Source: Spiroplasma endosymbiont of Diplazon laetatorius (lineage in GTDB: Bacteria; Bacillota_I; Bacilli_A; Mycoplasmatales; Mycoplasmataceae). From it: 64,000 nucleotides of DNA. A model generated the notes under the pieces. That model searched no databases, had not been told where the DNA came from, and was given only the letters and a program-made list of their open reading frames with translations. Of this stretch, positions 21,783 to 32,259 are shown piece after piece. Numbering within the stretch: the first letter of the stretch is position 1; every line of letters starts with the position of its first letter. The translations under genes were made by a program, and so were the position numbers. The DNA is taken from positions 62,001 through 126,000 of the forward strand of contig NZ_OZ026458.1 of the NCBI RefSeq assembly GCF_964019625.1. The letters run 5' to 3'.

Positions 21783-22305
21783 GTGGATTTTTAATAAACT
21801 CTAAATAAGATTTTTTAAAATCCTCATTTTGAGCTAACAAGTATCTTGTTACTTCAAAAAATAAGTATAAGTATATGTAGTTAATTAAAAATATTATTAA
21901 GAAAACTCATCATGTTCCCTTTGCATTTTCTGTTCAAGAAACTTTTGATATTAAAGATCCGCTTGTTAACTCAATAAAGAAAGTACCTATTGAAAAAACA
22001 GTTATGAATATTATTACAAATCTATTTCTAATTATTTCCAATGATTTTTCTTTGGTTTCTAAATTTGTAATTACTTCCATATTATAGAAAATTGAAACAG
22101 ATGTTTTACTCATATTTGTTATTAAACAAGCTAAGTAAACAAGTGCAAAGTTTAATATTATTTGAGAAGTTAAAGTTATTTTTAAATCTGTTTTTAAAGG
22201 CAAACTTAACAAAATTATTGAACTTATCACAATAAGAGACAATGTAATAGAACCAAATCAAAGAATTGGTTTTCTTAAATCTTTTTTAATTATTTGGAAA
22301 TCCAT
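21754..22305 (-). CDS. Membrane protein of unknown function
   Basis: 183 residues from the ATG at 22305, preceded by AAAGGTGA. Four hydrophobic segments are visible (near residues 13-35, 47-67, 93-117 and 130-150) with a charged C-terminal tail. No family recognised. It is divergent from the BMP lipoprotein operon and convergent with trmB. Confidence 0.72.
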
Positions 22306-22365
22306 ATTTATCACCTTTAATTAGTATAATTGATAATATTATTTTTTATTGACATTAAAGGGTAA

Positions 22366-22422
22366 TTTTTTTTTTTTTTTTATTTAAAAATTGCTAGGAA
22401 TTTTTAAATAAACTTTTATAAT
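22366..22422 (+). promoter_or_regulatory. Promoter of the nucleoside transporter operon with T16 tract and 11-bp inverted repeat
   Basis: TATAAT at 22417-22422 is the -10. Immediately upstream are a run of 16 T (22366-22381) and a perfect inverted repeat ATTTAAAAATT-GCTAGG-AATTTTTAAAT (22382-22409), which covers the expected -35 area. A TTGACA at 22339-22344 is too far from this -10 to serve it. The repeat is a candidate operator and the T-run a candidate length-variable tract. Confidence 0.5.
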
Positions 22423-22444
22423 AAAAATGTAAATTAAATTAATA

Positions 22445-22506
22445 GCTTTTATAAACCAACATAACGGGTTGGAGTTTCTACAATGTACCAATACATTTCT
22501 AAAGGC
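22445..22506 (+). promoter_or_regulatory. Purine-family riboswitch aptamer (variant)
   Basis: P1 is GCTTTTA (22445-22451) with TAAAGGC (22500-22506). P2 is CCAAC with GTTGG around an ATAACGG loop, J2/3 is the diagnostic AGTTTCTA (22473-22480), and P3 is AATGTA with TACATT around a four-base CCAA loop. C at 22499 corresponds to C74 and U at 22479 to U51 of the xpt guanine aptamer, predicting guanine rather than adenine or 2'-deoxyguanosine. P3's loop is too short for the usual loop-loop contact and the base at the A73 position is U. Variant purine riboswitches with shortened loops are known in Mesoplasma florum. Confidence 0.75.
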
Positions 22507-22514
22507 AACGTGGA

Positions 22515-22557
22515 GGAAACCTTTTTAATAGTGATTAATAAGAGGGTTCCTTTTTTT
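22515..22557 (+). terminator. Riboswitch-controlled terminator
   Basis: GGAAACCTTT (22515-22524) pairs with AGAGGGTTCC (22541-22550) with one mismatch, followed by seven T. The same CCTTT can pair instead with AAAGG (22501-22505) in the 3' strand of aptamer P1, giving an antiterminator. Ligand-stabilised P1 would release the terminator, so an OFF switch is predicted. Confidence 0.7.
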
Positions 22558-22610
22558 AAAATATAATAGCAAGAGTTAATTTACGCAATTAAATATAGGA
22601 GAAAAAAGAA

Positions 22611-24023
22611 GTGAAAAAATTACTTTCAGGATTAATGGCAGGAGCGGTTGTTATTTCATCTGCTTCAAGCCTTGTTGCTTGTAGTAAGTTTACTGTAATT
22701 TCAGAAATCTACTTAGTAACTGATAGTGGTAAAATCTCTGATAAATCTTTCAATCAATCTAGTTATGAAGCTGGTAATGAGTTTCTACAACAAGTGGTTG
22801 CTAAGGTTGATCCTACTTATGCTAATTCAAAAATAGCAAAAATAGAACCAGAGAATGCAAGTACTAAAATACTTAAAAATCAGTACAATAATGCAAAAAA
22901 TAATGGAGCTAAAACAATTCTTTTACCTGGTTTTCACCACGCAAACCCAGGTGAGGGTGAATATTTAGCTGGACAAATAATGAAAGACGTTGAACAAGGT
23001 TCATCTATCATGTTGGATGGTGCAAATTTTAGTGACAATGAAATTGGTTTCAATTTTAGAGGAGATATTTCAGGATTTTATGCTGGAATGGGATCTATAA
23101 TTTGATCTTTACAACAAAAAGATGTGGAAACAGATGTTTCTTTAGGATCTTTTGGTGGGATTTCAAACCCACAAGCTGTAGATAACTTCATTGTGGGTTA
23201 TCTAGCTGCAATTGATGTTTTCAATAAATATAAAGAAACTGAAGCTGGGAAATCAACGTTAACAAAAGAAGTTAAAGATGGTGGTTTTGGGTTGGATGAA
23301 AAAGCTCTTAATAGAACAGTTAAAAGAACTCAAGACAATTTACCTTTAGATACTGCTGATAGTTTATGATATACACAATCATTTGCACAAGGTGATGCAG
23401 TTAATATATCAAAAAACTTAATAAGTTTAAAATCAACTGTAATAATGCCTGTTGCAGGACCCCAAACATTAGATGTATTAGGAGTTTCTAAGACACATGA
23501 TGGTGGAAATACTGTAAAAGTTATTGGTGTTGATACAAATCAAGCTGATGCATTTCCACAACATAAAGGTATGTTTTTAACTAGTGCAGAAAAAGACTTA
23601 AAAAATTCTACAATAGCCGGTCTTGCACATACAAAATATTGAATGGAAAAATACAAAAATAATTTATTGGAAAAACTAAAAGAACACTTGGATGACAAAA
23701 TAACTTTAACAAGGGAAGTAAAAAATAAAGATGGAGAAGTATCTGAATATAAATCTGTAGATCTTGATGAACCATATTCATGAGAAGGTCAAACTTTATG
23801 GGTTGGTGGTAATATGTCATCTGGAGGAAATAATCTTTTGGATGAAGATACTGCTAAAAACATTAAATCAGTTTTTAAACCAGAAACATTAACAGATGCT
23901 TCAATTGAGTTATTTGAAAGTATTGCTGCAAAGAATTACGGTAAGACTTTAATTAATAAAGACATAATAGAAGCATACGTAAATACAATAATTAACAAGG
24001 GAGGATTCACATACAATGGCTAA
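22611..24023 (+). CDS. BMP-family (nucleoside-binding) lipoprotein
   Basis: Extracellular substrate-binding lipoprotein of a BmpA/PnrA type nucleoside ABC importer. 470 residues from a GTG start at 22611 with AGGAG upstream; no ATG fits. The signal peptide ends in LVAC with the lipid-attachment cysteine at residue 24. Family motifs include VTDSGKISDKSFNQSSYEAG and DGANFSDNEIGFNFR. It is the first gene of the operon and overlaps the ATPase gene by 8 bases. Purine nucleosides as substrates are inferred from the riboswitch and the downstream deoD. Confidence 0.9.
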
Positions 24024-25563
24024 TTATGCAATTGAAATGGAAAACATTTCTATGATTTTCAATCAAAAAGTTATAGCAAATGAAGATGTAACTTTAAAAG
24101 TTGAAAAAGGAGAAATACACTGTCTTGTTGGTGAAAATGGTGCTGGTAAATCAACACTTATGTCTATCCTTTTTGGAATTTATCAACCAACAAAAGGAAT
24201 CATAAAAATTAATGGTAAGGAAGAGATTATAACTTCTCCAATTAAGGCAACTCAATTAGGGATAGGTATGGTTCACCAACACTTTAAGTTAATTGATATA
24301 TTACCTGTTTGAAAAAATATTGCTTTAGGTTGTGAGTCAGTAATAGGGTGAGAAATCATAAATAAAAAAGCCGTTATTGAAAAAACAACTGAGATAATGA
24401 ATAAATATAATTTAGAAGTTGATCTAAATAAAAAAATTCAAAACATATCGGTTGGCCAAAAGCAAAGAGTTGAAATACTAAAAATATTATACAGAGATGT
24501 AGATATTTTAGTTTTTGACGAACCAACAGCTGTTCTAACACCTCAAGAAATAGATGGTCTATTAGATGTTATGTTAGAATTCAAAAAAATGGGAAAAACT
24601 ATAATATTTATTACACATAAATTTGCTGAAATTGAAAAAGTTGCAGATAAGGCAACTGTAATAAGAAAAGGTAAATACATTGGAACTTATGATGTTAAGA
24701 AATCTGGTGTTGAAGAAATTTCTAAAGCTATGGTTGGTAGAAATGTTGTTGAAGCAAAAAACAATTCAACAAAACCAGTTGGAGAAACTGTTATAAGATT
24801 TGAAGATGTTAATGTTAAAAAACATAACAATAGTAAAATTATGGGATTAAAAGATTTCAACTTAGAAATAAAAGAAGGAGAAATCGTTGCTATAGCTGGT
24901 GTTGAGGGTAATGGACAAAACGAAATAGCTGAAGTACTTAGTGGTTTAACAAAACCAGTTAATGGAAAGATATACCACAGAGGAGAAGATATAACTAAAT
25001 CTTCAATATCAAAAAGATATTTAACTCACAAAATGAGTTTTATACCCGAAGATAGACATGAACACGGTTTGGTTTTAGATTCAAATATTATAAACAACAC
25101 AACTTTACAAGATATAGGAACTGAAAAATTTAGTAATGGATGATTTGTAAATTTTGCAAAAGTACAAAATCATACTCAAAAAATTATTAAAGATTATGAT
25201 GTTAGAAATGCTGATGCAGGATTTACTATTACTAGAAACTTATCTGGAGGAAATCAACAAAAAGTTATTATCGGAAGAGAACTTACAAGAGAAAATGATT
25301 TCATAATTATTTTCCAACCTACAAGAGGTTTAGATGTTGGTTCAATCGAATTTATTCATGAACAAATATTAAAAGCAAAAGAAGAAGGAAAAGCTATCTT
25401 ACTGATATCTTATGAACTTTCAGAAGTTTTACAACTAGCAGACAGAGTTGTTGTTGTTAACTCAGGAAGTATAGTTGGAGAACTAGATAAAAAACAAGCA
25501 ACTAGAGAAAAAGTTGGTCAATTAATGACTTCACAAGCGGAAGGAGTAAATACTAATGTTTAA
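24016..25563 (+). CDS. Nucleoside ABC importer ATP-binding protein (two ABC domains)
   Basis: 515 residues with tandem nucleotide-binding domains, as in the sugar/nucleoside importer class (NupO/YufO-like). First domain: GENGAGKST near residue 42, ISVGQKQRVEIL signature, LVFDEPTAVL. Second domain: degenerate Walker A GVEGNGQNE, signature LSGGNQQKVIIGREL and FQPTRGLDVGS in place of DEPT. This uneven pair is typical for the family. It uses a TGA Trp at 25141-25143. It is coupled to both neighbours (8-base overlap each side). Confidence 0.95.
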
Positions 25564-27457
25564 AATGAAATTTTGAACTGTAAAAGTAAAAACAGAAGCC
25601 CTTGTTAAGTCTTCAACTTTTGCAGAAAAATTAAACCTAGTTAAGGCATCTGCGATGTCTATATTGATAGGTTTATTGGTTGGGGTTTTATTTGTTTTCT
25701 GTAATGGACAAAACGGATTTGAATTCATATGAATTGCACTTTCAAGATCACTTACAACAAACATAGATAGAACTCTAGTGTACTTCGGTTGTTACACACT
25801 TATAGGTCTTGGTTTGGCGCTAGGATTTAAATTAAAAATATTTAATATGGGTGGATCTGGACAAATATTGGCTGGATTAATAATGACTTTTGTTATTACA
25901 AACACTCTTGGTCAAAAAGCGAACCCGGATGCTCAAGCTGTTCTGGACTTAAAATTTGCACCGTTAGTTTTCTTGGTAACAATAATATCAGGGATGACAA
26001 TTTCAACAATAACTGGTGCTCTTAAAGTTTATTTAAATGTGCATGAAGTTGCTTCATCAATTTTATTAAACTGAACTTTATGATATTTATTAAAATGATA
26101 TATGACAATAAATAATAGTGCTTCTTCAACTCCAGCCCTAAACGAAAACATGGCTATGTTGGGGAACTCAATTTGAGCACTATGTGTTCTTTGTGCACTA
26201 TTCTGTGTTGTTATAACTTATATTGTTATTCAATACACAACAACTGGTTACAGATTAAAAATAGTTGGTAACTCACCAAGTGCTGCTAAGTACTCAGGTA
26301 TTAAAAGTCCAAATTATATTTTACTTGTAATGGCAGTTCAAGGAATGTTTATAAGTATGGGTGGATTCTTCTACTATTTCCTAATTCAAGGAAGTGTTGG
26401 ATTTGGTAAAGATTTAGTTCCGCAAGTTGGATTTGACGGAATACCTGTTGCTTTAGTAGCATTTAACAATGTACTTGGAATTGTACCTGTTGCATTCTTA
26501 TGAGGAATTCTTAAAGAAGGAGCATCAGTTGCAATAACTACTCCAGGGCTTAATAGTCTAAATGCAGAAGTTGCAGACTTAGTGTTTGGTATTATAATTT
26601 ACTGTTCAACTTTATATGTATTATTTGTAAAATTCGATTTAATTTTAAAAGTTAAACAAATGATTTATCTTGAAAAAGATATCATAACAAAAGATGAAAT
26701 ATCTTTACGTAAAACTAAAATATCAGAAACAAAAATGTTATTAAAACAAGTTAATGAATTAGAAGAACTTGTAAAAATAAAAGAACAAATCTCAGCACTA
26801 AGTTCAGAACAAAAAGAAGAAATTCAAAAACTTTCTGCAGCTTATACTGAAATAAAAACTTTCCACGTTAGAAAACATAAAAAAACAATTGAAGATTTAA
26901 AATTAGAAATTAAAGATTTAATTGAAAAAGGTTATGAAACTTATAATCAAAAATCAATTAAAGGATTGAAAATATCTTTCAACAATAAAAAAGCTGGATC
27001 AGAATTCTCTACACTAGATTTAATAATCGAAAATATTAGTAGAGTTGGAGACTTCAACAAAGAATGTAATATAAAGATAAAAGAAATTAAAAAACAATTA
27101 GCTGAAGAAATTAAAGAAGCTAAATTATCTAAAGATGAATCAGCTTTAATAAAAATTGAGGAATTAAAAATTAAAGCTCAAAATGATATTCAAAAAATTC
27201 AAACTGAGTTTAAAGAATTTAAATCTGAAATTGAAAATCAATCAAATGATTTAATTGATAAAACAAATTCTGATGTTAAAGGATACAAGGAAGTTTATGT
27301 GGAATGTAAAAAAGAAGCACAAACTTTCTTAAAAGAAGTTAAAACTACATTAAAAAATAATTTAAAAGATAAAGATGAAAATGAAAGTTCAATTATTAAA
27401 AAGGACTATTTCGAGAAATTAATGGAGGTAAAAGAAAAATATGACAGAATTCATTAA
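25556..27457 (+). CDS. Nucleoside ABC importer permease with long C-terminal coiled-coil extension
   Basis: 633 residues. The first 360 or so form the BPD_transp_2 type membrane domain (motifs LGLALGFKLKIFNMGGSGQI and HEVASSILLN). From about residue 370 to the end is a highly charged Lys/Glu-rich helical region with long heptad-like stretches (for example EIKKQLAEEIKEAKL), absent from ordinary NupP/YufP-type permeases of about 350 residues. It remains in frame without a stop, so it is a true fusion or extension and not a separate gene. It overlaps the next permease by 17 bases. Confidence 0.9.
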
Positions 27458-28382
27458 TTCGGTATTTGCAAATACCTCAACTTTCTTCGCTATATTCATG
27501 TTGGCTGCGATAGCTGGTATGTTTTCAGAGAGATCTGGAGTTGTAAACCTAGGAATAGAAGGTTTCATGACAATGGGAGCTCTTGGTTATAGTATATTTG
27601 GATATGCTGTTCACTCTTCTGGAGCGGACCCAAATGACTGATTACAATTAGTTGGATTAGCTATAGGAGCTGCAATGGGTGGTTTACTATCATTGCTACA
27701 TGCTTTTACAGCAATTAAACTAAAAGGTGATCAAGTTATATCTGGTACAGCCATTAATATTCTGGCTCAAGGTATAGCTTTAGTATTAGCAACTTCAACT
27801 ATGACAGGACCAGAAAACTATATAGCAACTGGTTTCCTACCAATAGCTATTGACAGTGGCGTTAACCAAATGTTTACAATTTACTTAATAATGGCAATCA
27901 TTGTATCATTAGGAATTGGTTTCTACTTTACATTTACAAAAACAGGAACTAGACATATTGCTGCAGGTGAAAATCCTCATGCATTAGATGCTGCTGGAAT
28001 ATCAGTTACAAAATACAGATTATGATGTGTTATCTTATCTGGATCAATAGCTGGATTAGCAGGAGCTATATTCGTTGTTTCAAGACTTCTTGGAAGTTTT
28101 GCAGGATCAGTTCAAGGTTATGGATTTATTTCATTAGCTATTATGATTCTTGGTCAATGAAGAGTTGGATTAATATCATTGTTTGCATTTGTGTTTGCAT
28201 TTGTGTTTGCGCTTGGTACTCAATTACCATTCTTAAAAACAGATAGTGCATGAATGAAAACAAATGCCTCATTGCTAAGAATATTACCATTCGTTACTTC
28301 ATTGTTGGTTATGATGATATTTGCTAAAAAATCAAAACCACCAAAAGCAAGTGGTATACCTTTTGACAAAACGCAAAGGTAA
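27441..28382 (+). CDS. Nucleoside ABC importer permease (second subunit)
   Basis: 313 residues, about eight to nine membrane helices, of the BPD_transp_2 family (NupQ/YufQ-like): FSERSGVVNLGIEGFMTMGA near the N terminus and KLKGDQVISGTAINILA are characteristic. TGA Trp codons occur at several places. A 12-base tandem repeat (28182-28211) encodes FAFVFAFVFA within one helix. Its ATG lies inside the last codons of the preceding permease. A terminator follows. Confidence 0.93.
28182..28211 (+). repeat. 12-bp tandem repeat inside permease gene
   Basis: TTTGCATTTGTG occurs twice in tandem followed by a partial third copy (TTTGCG). In-frame, so a copy change would add or remove four hydrophobic residues. 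Confidence 0.8.
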
Positions 28383-28403
28383 AAAATTAAGACAAGTTAA
28401 AAG

Positions 28404-28428
28404 AAGTTTCTATGGAAACTTTTTTTTA
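28404..28428 (+). terminator. Terminator of the nucleoside transporter operon
   Basis: AAGTTTC-TATG-GAAACTT hairpin followed by a T-run. Confidence 0.88.
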
Positions 28429-28469
28429 TTTAGTTAAAATATGGTTGTATTAAAAAAGGAGAAAATAAT

Positions 28470-29189
28470 ATGTCAAATATACCTACACCACACATTAGTG
28501 CAAATAAAGAAGACATTGCAAAGATAGTATTAATGCCAGGAGATCCTTTAAGGGCTAAAAAAATAGCAGAAACATATTTAGAAGATGTAAAACTTGTTAA
28601 TGAAGTTAGAAATATGTTTATGTATACAGGAACTTACAAAGGAATTAAAATCACTGTAGCTGGAAGTGGAATGGGTTGTCCAAGTATTGGGATTTACTCA
28701 TATGAATTATTCAAATTTTACGATGTCGATTATATTGTAAGAGTTGGAAGTGCAGGAAGTTATAATGAAAATATCAATGTATATGATATTTTCAATGTAA
28801 AAGAGGCTTTCGGAGAAAGTAACTATGCAAAAATCGCTGCCAGCATTGACTCAAATATCATTGATGCAGGTAAAGATTTATTTAATAAAATTGAAGAAGT
28901 GGCTAAGAAAAACGATATAAAAACACATACTGGTAGATGTCATTCTTCTGATGTTTTCTATAGATACGAAGACTCAATGGTTTATGCAAAAGAAAATAAA
29001 TTAGATGTAGTTGAAATGGAATCATATGCATTATTTGCAAATGCAATTGTAACTGGAAAACAATCTGCTTGTTTATTAACTATATCAGATAGTTTTATAA
29101 CTAGAGAAGTTACCACTGCAGAAGAAAGACAAAATAACTTTATGCAAATGATAGAGTTGGCCTTAGAAACTGCATTAGAATTAAAATAA
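28470..29189 (+). CDS. deoD: Purine-nucleoside phosphorylase (DeoD type)
   Basis: Cleaves purine (deoxy)nucleosides with phosphate to base and (deoxy)ribose-1-phosphate. 239 residues, the usual length of the hexameric type: opening MSNIPTPHISANK, phosphate-site VLMPGDPLRAK, GSGMGCPSIGIYS, RVGSAGS, VEMESYALF, and catalytic-region SDSF near residue 209. It lies immediately downstream of the nucleoside importer, so imported nucleosides can be split at once. AAAGGAG precedes the ATG; flanking terminators make it its own transcript or a read-through product. Confidence 0.97.
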   Translation: MSNIPTPHISANKEDIAKIVLMPGDPLRAKKIAETYLEDVKLVNEVRNMFMYTGTYKGIKITVAGSGMGCPSIGIYSYELFKFYDVDYIVRVGSAGSYNENINVYDIFNVKEAFGESNYAKIAASIDSNIIDAGKDLFNKIEEVAKKNDIKTHTGRCHSSDVFYRYEDSMVYAKENKLDVVEMESYALFANAIVTGKQSACLLTISDSFITREVTTAEERQNNFMQMIELALETALELK

Positions 29190-29202
29190 TATAGATTAAT
29201 AG

Positions 29203-29232
29203 CACCACTAACATTAAAGTGGTGTTTTTTTT
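29203..29232 (+). terminator. Terminator after deoD
   Basis: CACCACT (29203-29209) with AGTGGTG (29218-29224), followed by eight T. Confidence 0.9.
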
Positions 29233-29318
29233 CATTTGGAAAAAAATTCTATTAGGGGGTTTTACTATCTTACAAATTATAGTAAAATGAATATGATTTT
29301 GTAAAAGAGGTATTTTAA

Positions 29319-30266
29319 ATGAAAATTTTGGCTATCGAATCAAGTTGTGATGAATTTAGTGTCTCAATAATGAGTGATGGTAAAGTTTTATCAAATGTAA
29401 TATCTAGTCAAATTAAAGAACACTCAGAATTTGGAGGAGTAGTTCCTGAATTAGCATCTAGATTACATGTTGAAAATTTTCATTGAGTTTTAAGTGAATC
29501 ACTTAAAGAAGCTCAAATTAAATTAGAAGAAATTGAGGTAATTTCATATACTGCAAACCCAGGTTTGATTGGTAGTTTGATAGTTGGGAAATTAGTAGCT
29601 CAAACCTTGGCTTTATATTTAGATAAACCATTAATGGAGATGAATCACATTCAGGGACATATATATGGTGCTAATATAGAAGAAAAGTTTGAATATCCAA
29701 CTTTAGCATTAGTTGTTAGTGGTGGACATACTCAAATTCAAATTTTAAAACAACCTTTGGATTTCAAAATAATTGGATCTACACAAGATGATGCTGTTGG
29801 CGAATGCTATGATAAAGTGGCTAGAGTTTTAGGGTTAAAATATCCTGGAGGACCAAAGATTGACGAATTAGCTAAAAGTGGAAATGAAAATAAATACTTA
29901 CTTCCAATAAGTAAAAATGATGAAACATATGACTTTTCATTTTCTGGTTTAAAAACAGCTAGTTTAAATCTTATAAACAAATTAAATCAAAACAAAGAAG
30001 AAATTAATATTAATGATTTTTGTGCAAGTTTTCAAAAGACTGCAATAGAAACATTAATGATTAAGTTCGAGAGAGCAGTTAAAGAATTTAGTCCAAAAAC
30101 AATAACTGTTGTTGGTGGCGTGAGTGCTAACTCAAGGATAAGAGAAACATTCCTAGAAATAGGAAAAAAATATCAAATAAATAAAGTTATTGTTCCTAAA
30201 ATGGAATACTGTACAGATAATGCAGCAATGATTGCTGAATTAACAAATGAATATTTAAGCAAATAA
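29319..30266 (+). CDS. tsaD: tRNA threonylcarbamoyladenosine transferase
   Basis: Transfers threonylcarbamoyl to A37 of ANN-decoding tRNAs together with TsaB and TsaE, which are not in this window. 315 residues: [13 protein letters not shown] at the start, metal-binding His110 and His114 in [18 protein letters not shown], and [13 protein letters not shown] near the C terminus. The start ATG has AAAGAGG upstream. It is followed after 18 bases by an RpiR-type regulator. Confidence 0.97.
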
Positions 30267-30284
30267 AAAGAAGGAGATTAAAAT

Positions 30285-31064
30285 ATGAGATCATTTTTAA
30301 GTAAATTGACAACAATAGATGACAAAGATCTAACAATTAAAGAAAAGAAAATAGTTGAATATATAAAAGAACATTTAAAAGAGATAGTTGATACAAACAT
30401 GAAAATAGAACGTATGGCCCAAGAAGCGGGAACTGGTTATAGCGCTATTTATGGTCTATTAAAAAAATTAAATATTAAAGGTTTTAGGGATTTTGCAATT
30501 TCTCTTGCAAACGATGCTGAAAACCAAGAAATAAATGTAGCTAAAAATGACGAAAATGTTGTTTCAGGATACATAAACATAATCAAGCAAAACTATGCTT
30601 TAATTGAGAAAAAATATATTTTTGAAACATTAAACATAATCAAATCATCAAAAAGAATATTTTTATGTTACTGAGAAAATCTTTTATCAGGTCCAGCACA
30701 TGAACTTTCAAACTTTTTTTATAAAAATGGCTTCAATGTTTATCTTTTAGACAGTGATCATGAAACTATAAAAGATAGAATTAAAACTTCTAACAATGAT
30801 GATGTATTTGTATTCTTTACAAGATATGGGAACTCATCAAGATTGGACAATGCAATTACAGAACTTGGAGAAATGGGTAGAAAAATTATTTATATATCAG
30901 GTAAAGTTGCATCAAGTGACATAACAAAATATTTAAATTCAATACATACTTTAATCGTTGATAATCCAGATACAAGTATTTATAAAGGACATATATCACA
31001 TTCTGTTCCTTTCAACTACTTTAATGACTTATTAATTTACAATTTTTTAAATACTGAAAATTAG
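30285..31064 (+). CDS. RpiR-family transcriptional regulator (HTH + SIS)
   Basis: 259 residues. The N-terminal HTH_6 domain (about 1-80) includes MKIERMAQEAGTGYSAIYGLLKKLN; the rest has the SIS sugar-phosphate-binding outline with VFVFFTRYGNSSR (about residues 174-186) and IIYISGK. TGA Trp at 30672-30674 interrupts it under the standard code. Such regulators usually sense sugar phosphates or amino-sugar phosphates; its targets cannot be told from the context (tsaD before, hydrolase after). AAGGAG precedes the ATG. Confidence 0.87.
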
Positions 31065-31086
31065 TTTATAGAAAAGAGTATTAATT

Positions 31087-32196
31087 ATGAAAAAATCAAA
31101 AAGATTAAAAAAGAATACTTTAATAAACCGTGTAAGAAAAGGTTTTAGAACTTTTTATGGAAGTATGGAAACACCTTTTGTAGAATCTCCTATATCTGTT
31201 TCTAGAAAAATTAAAAAATTTAACAAATCAAAAGAAGATAAAAAATGAATGAAGGAATTATTAACTACTAATAAAATAGTTAAAAAATTCTATAAAAGAC
31301 CAGAGTTGGAATTTCATGATATTGAAAATATTGAATCTGTAGACTTTTTATCACGAGATGGTATTAGGTTAGCAGGTCTAGTATACGAACCAAATAAAGA
31401 CTCAAATAAATGAGTTATAGCTTCTCATTGATTTGCAGGACATAAAACATTGGCCTTGCACCATGCAAAGATTTTTTCAAAAATGGGATACAACATTTTA
31501 GTTTATGATTTTAGAGGTCATGGACATTCACAAGACGATACTACAACTATGGGTGGAAAAGAACATATGGACCTAATGGGAGCTGTAGATTGATTAAAAG
31601 AAAATAGAACTATAGATCAACTTGCTTTTATGGGTACTAGTATGGGTGCTTTTGTATCTAATTATTGCTCTATGTACTATAAAGAAGAATTAAAACAACT
31701 TAACTTTAAATTTGTAATCTCAGATGTAACATATGGAAGTGTTTTTAGTTTATTTATGCACGTAAGAAATATTTATTTAGGATTTTTACCGAAAAAAAGA
31801 ACTAAAAAATTCATTAATAAAGTTATTGAAAGACAAAATAAACATGAAGACAGTATAAATCTTCATGAAGTAAGTATTTTTCACCTTTTAAGAGAACAAG
31901 GAAACAAAGACTTATTCCCAACTTTATTTTTACATTCAACAGATGATAAAGTGACAAGTCCAGCAGATACTTTTGAATTACTTATTAGAAGAAAGTTTGA
32001 AGAAGACGAACATTTAGTCTTTAATTTCTCAATGCACACACAAGCCATGAGGTATCACTTCAAAACTTTTAATTACAAGATAGCAGAATTCATTAATAGA
32101 TATCAAGATGGCAATGAACTTTTTGATGAAATAGTTCGGGAATGAAAGTTATTGAAGTTTGAGAAAAAAGATCAAATATCATTACTTTTAAAATAA
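31087..32196 (+). CDS. Alpha/beta hydrolase
   Basis: 369 residues. A basic N-terminal segment (about 90 residues) precedes the hydrolase fold: SHWFAGHK oxyanion-loop region, YDFRGHGHS, the nucleophile elbow GTSMG, and a late DDKVTSP with the probable catalytic Asp and a C-terminal His region (FSMHTQAMRYH). Substrate unknown; Mollicutes carry several such cytosolic or membrane-attached esterase-like proteins. TGA Trp codons at 31245 and beyond. Codon 351 is CGG, a rare codon here. Confidence 0.87.
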
Positions 32197-32205
32197 TTAA
32201 AAAGA

Positions 32206-32228
32206 AAAGAGTTTTAACTCTCTTTTTT
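32206..32228 (+). terminator. Terminator after the hydrolase gene
   Basis: AGAGTT-TT-AACTCT stem followed by CTTTTTT. It directly abuts the asnS -10 box. Confidence 0.75.
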
Positions 32229-32229
32229 G

Positions 32230-32235
32230 TATAAT
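32230..32235 (+). promoter_or_regulatory. asnS -10 box
   Basis: TATAAT 24 bases before the asnS ATG. The TTG at 32227 cannot be the start because it lies upstream of this box. No convincing -35. Confidence 0.5.
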
Positions 32236-32259
32236 AATATTGCAAAAGGAAGTATCAAA

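Noticed and set aside
26582-27457. A separate coiled-coil protein gene
   Set aside because: The frame is continuous with the permease through sense and TGA codons, and there is no internal start with a ribosome-binding site.
32227-32259. TTG at 32227 as asnS start
   Set aside because: It lies in the terminator T-run, upstream of the TATAAT at 32230; the ATG at 32260 fits family N termini.
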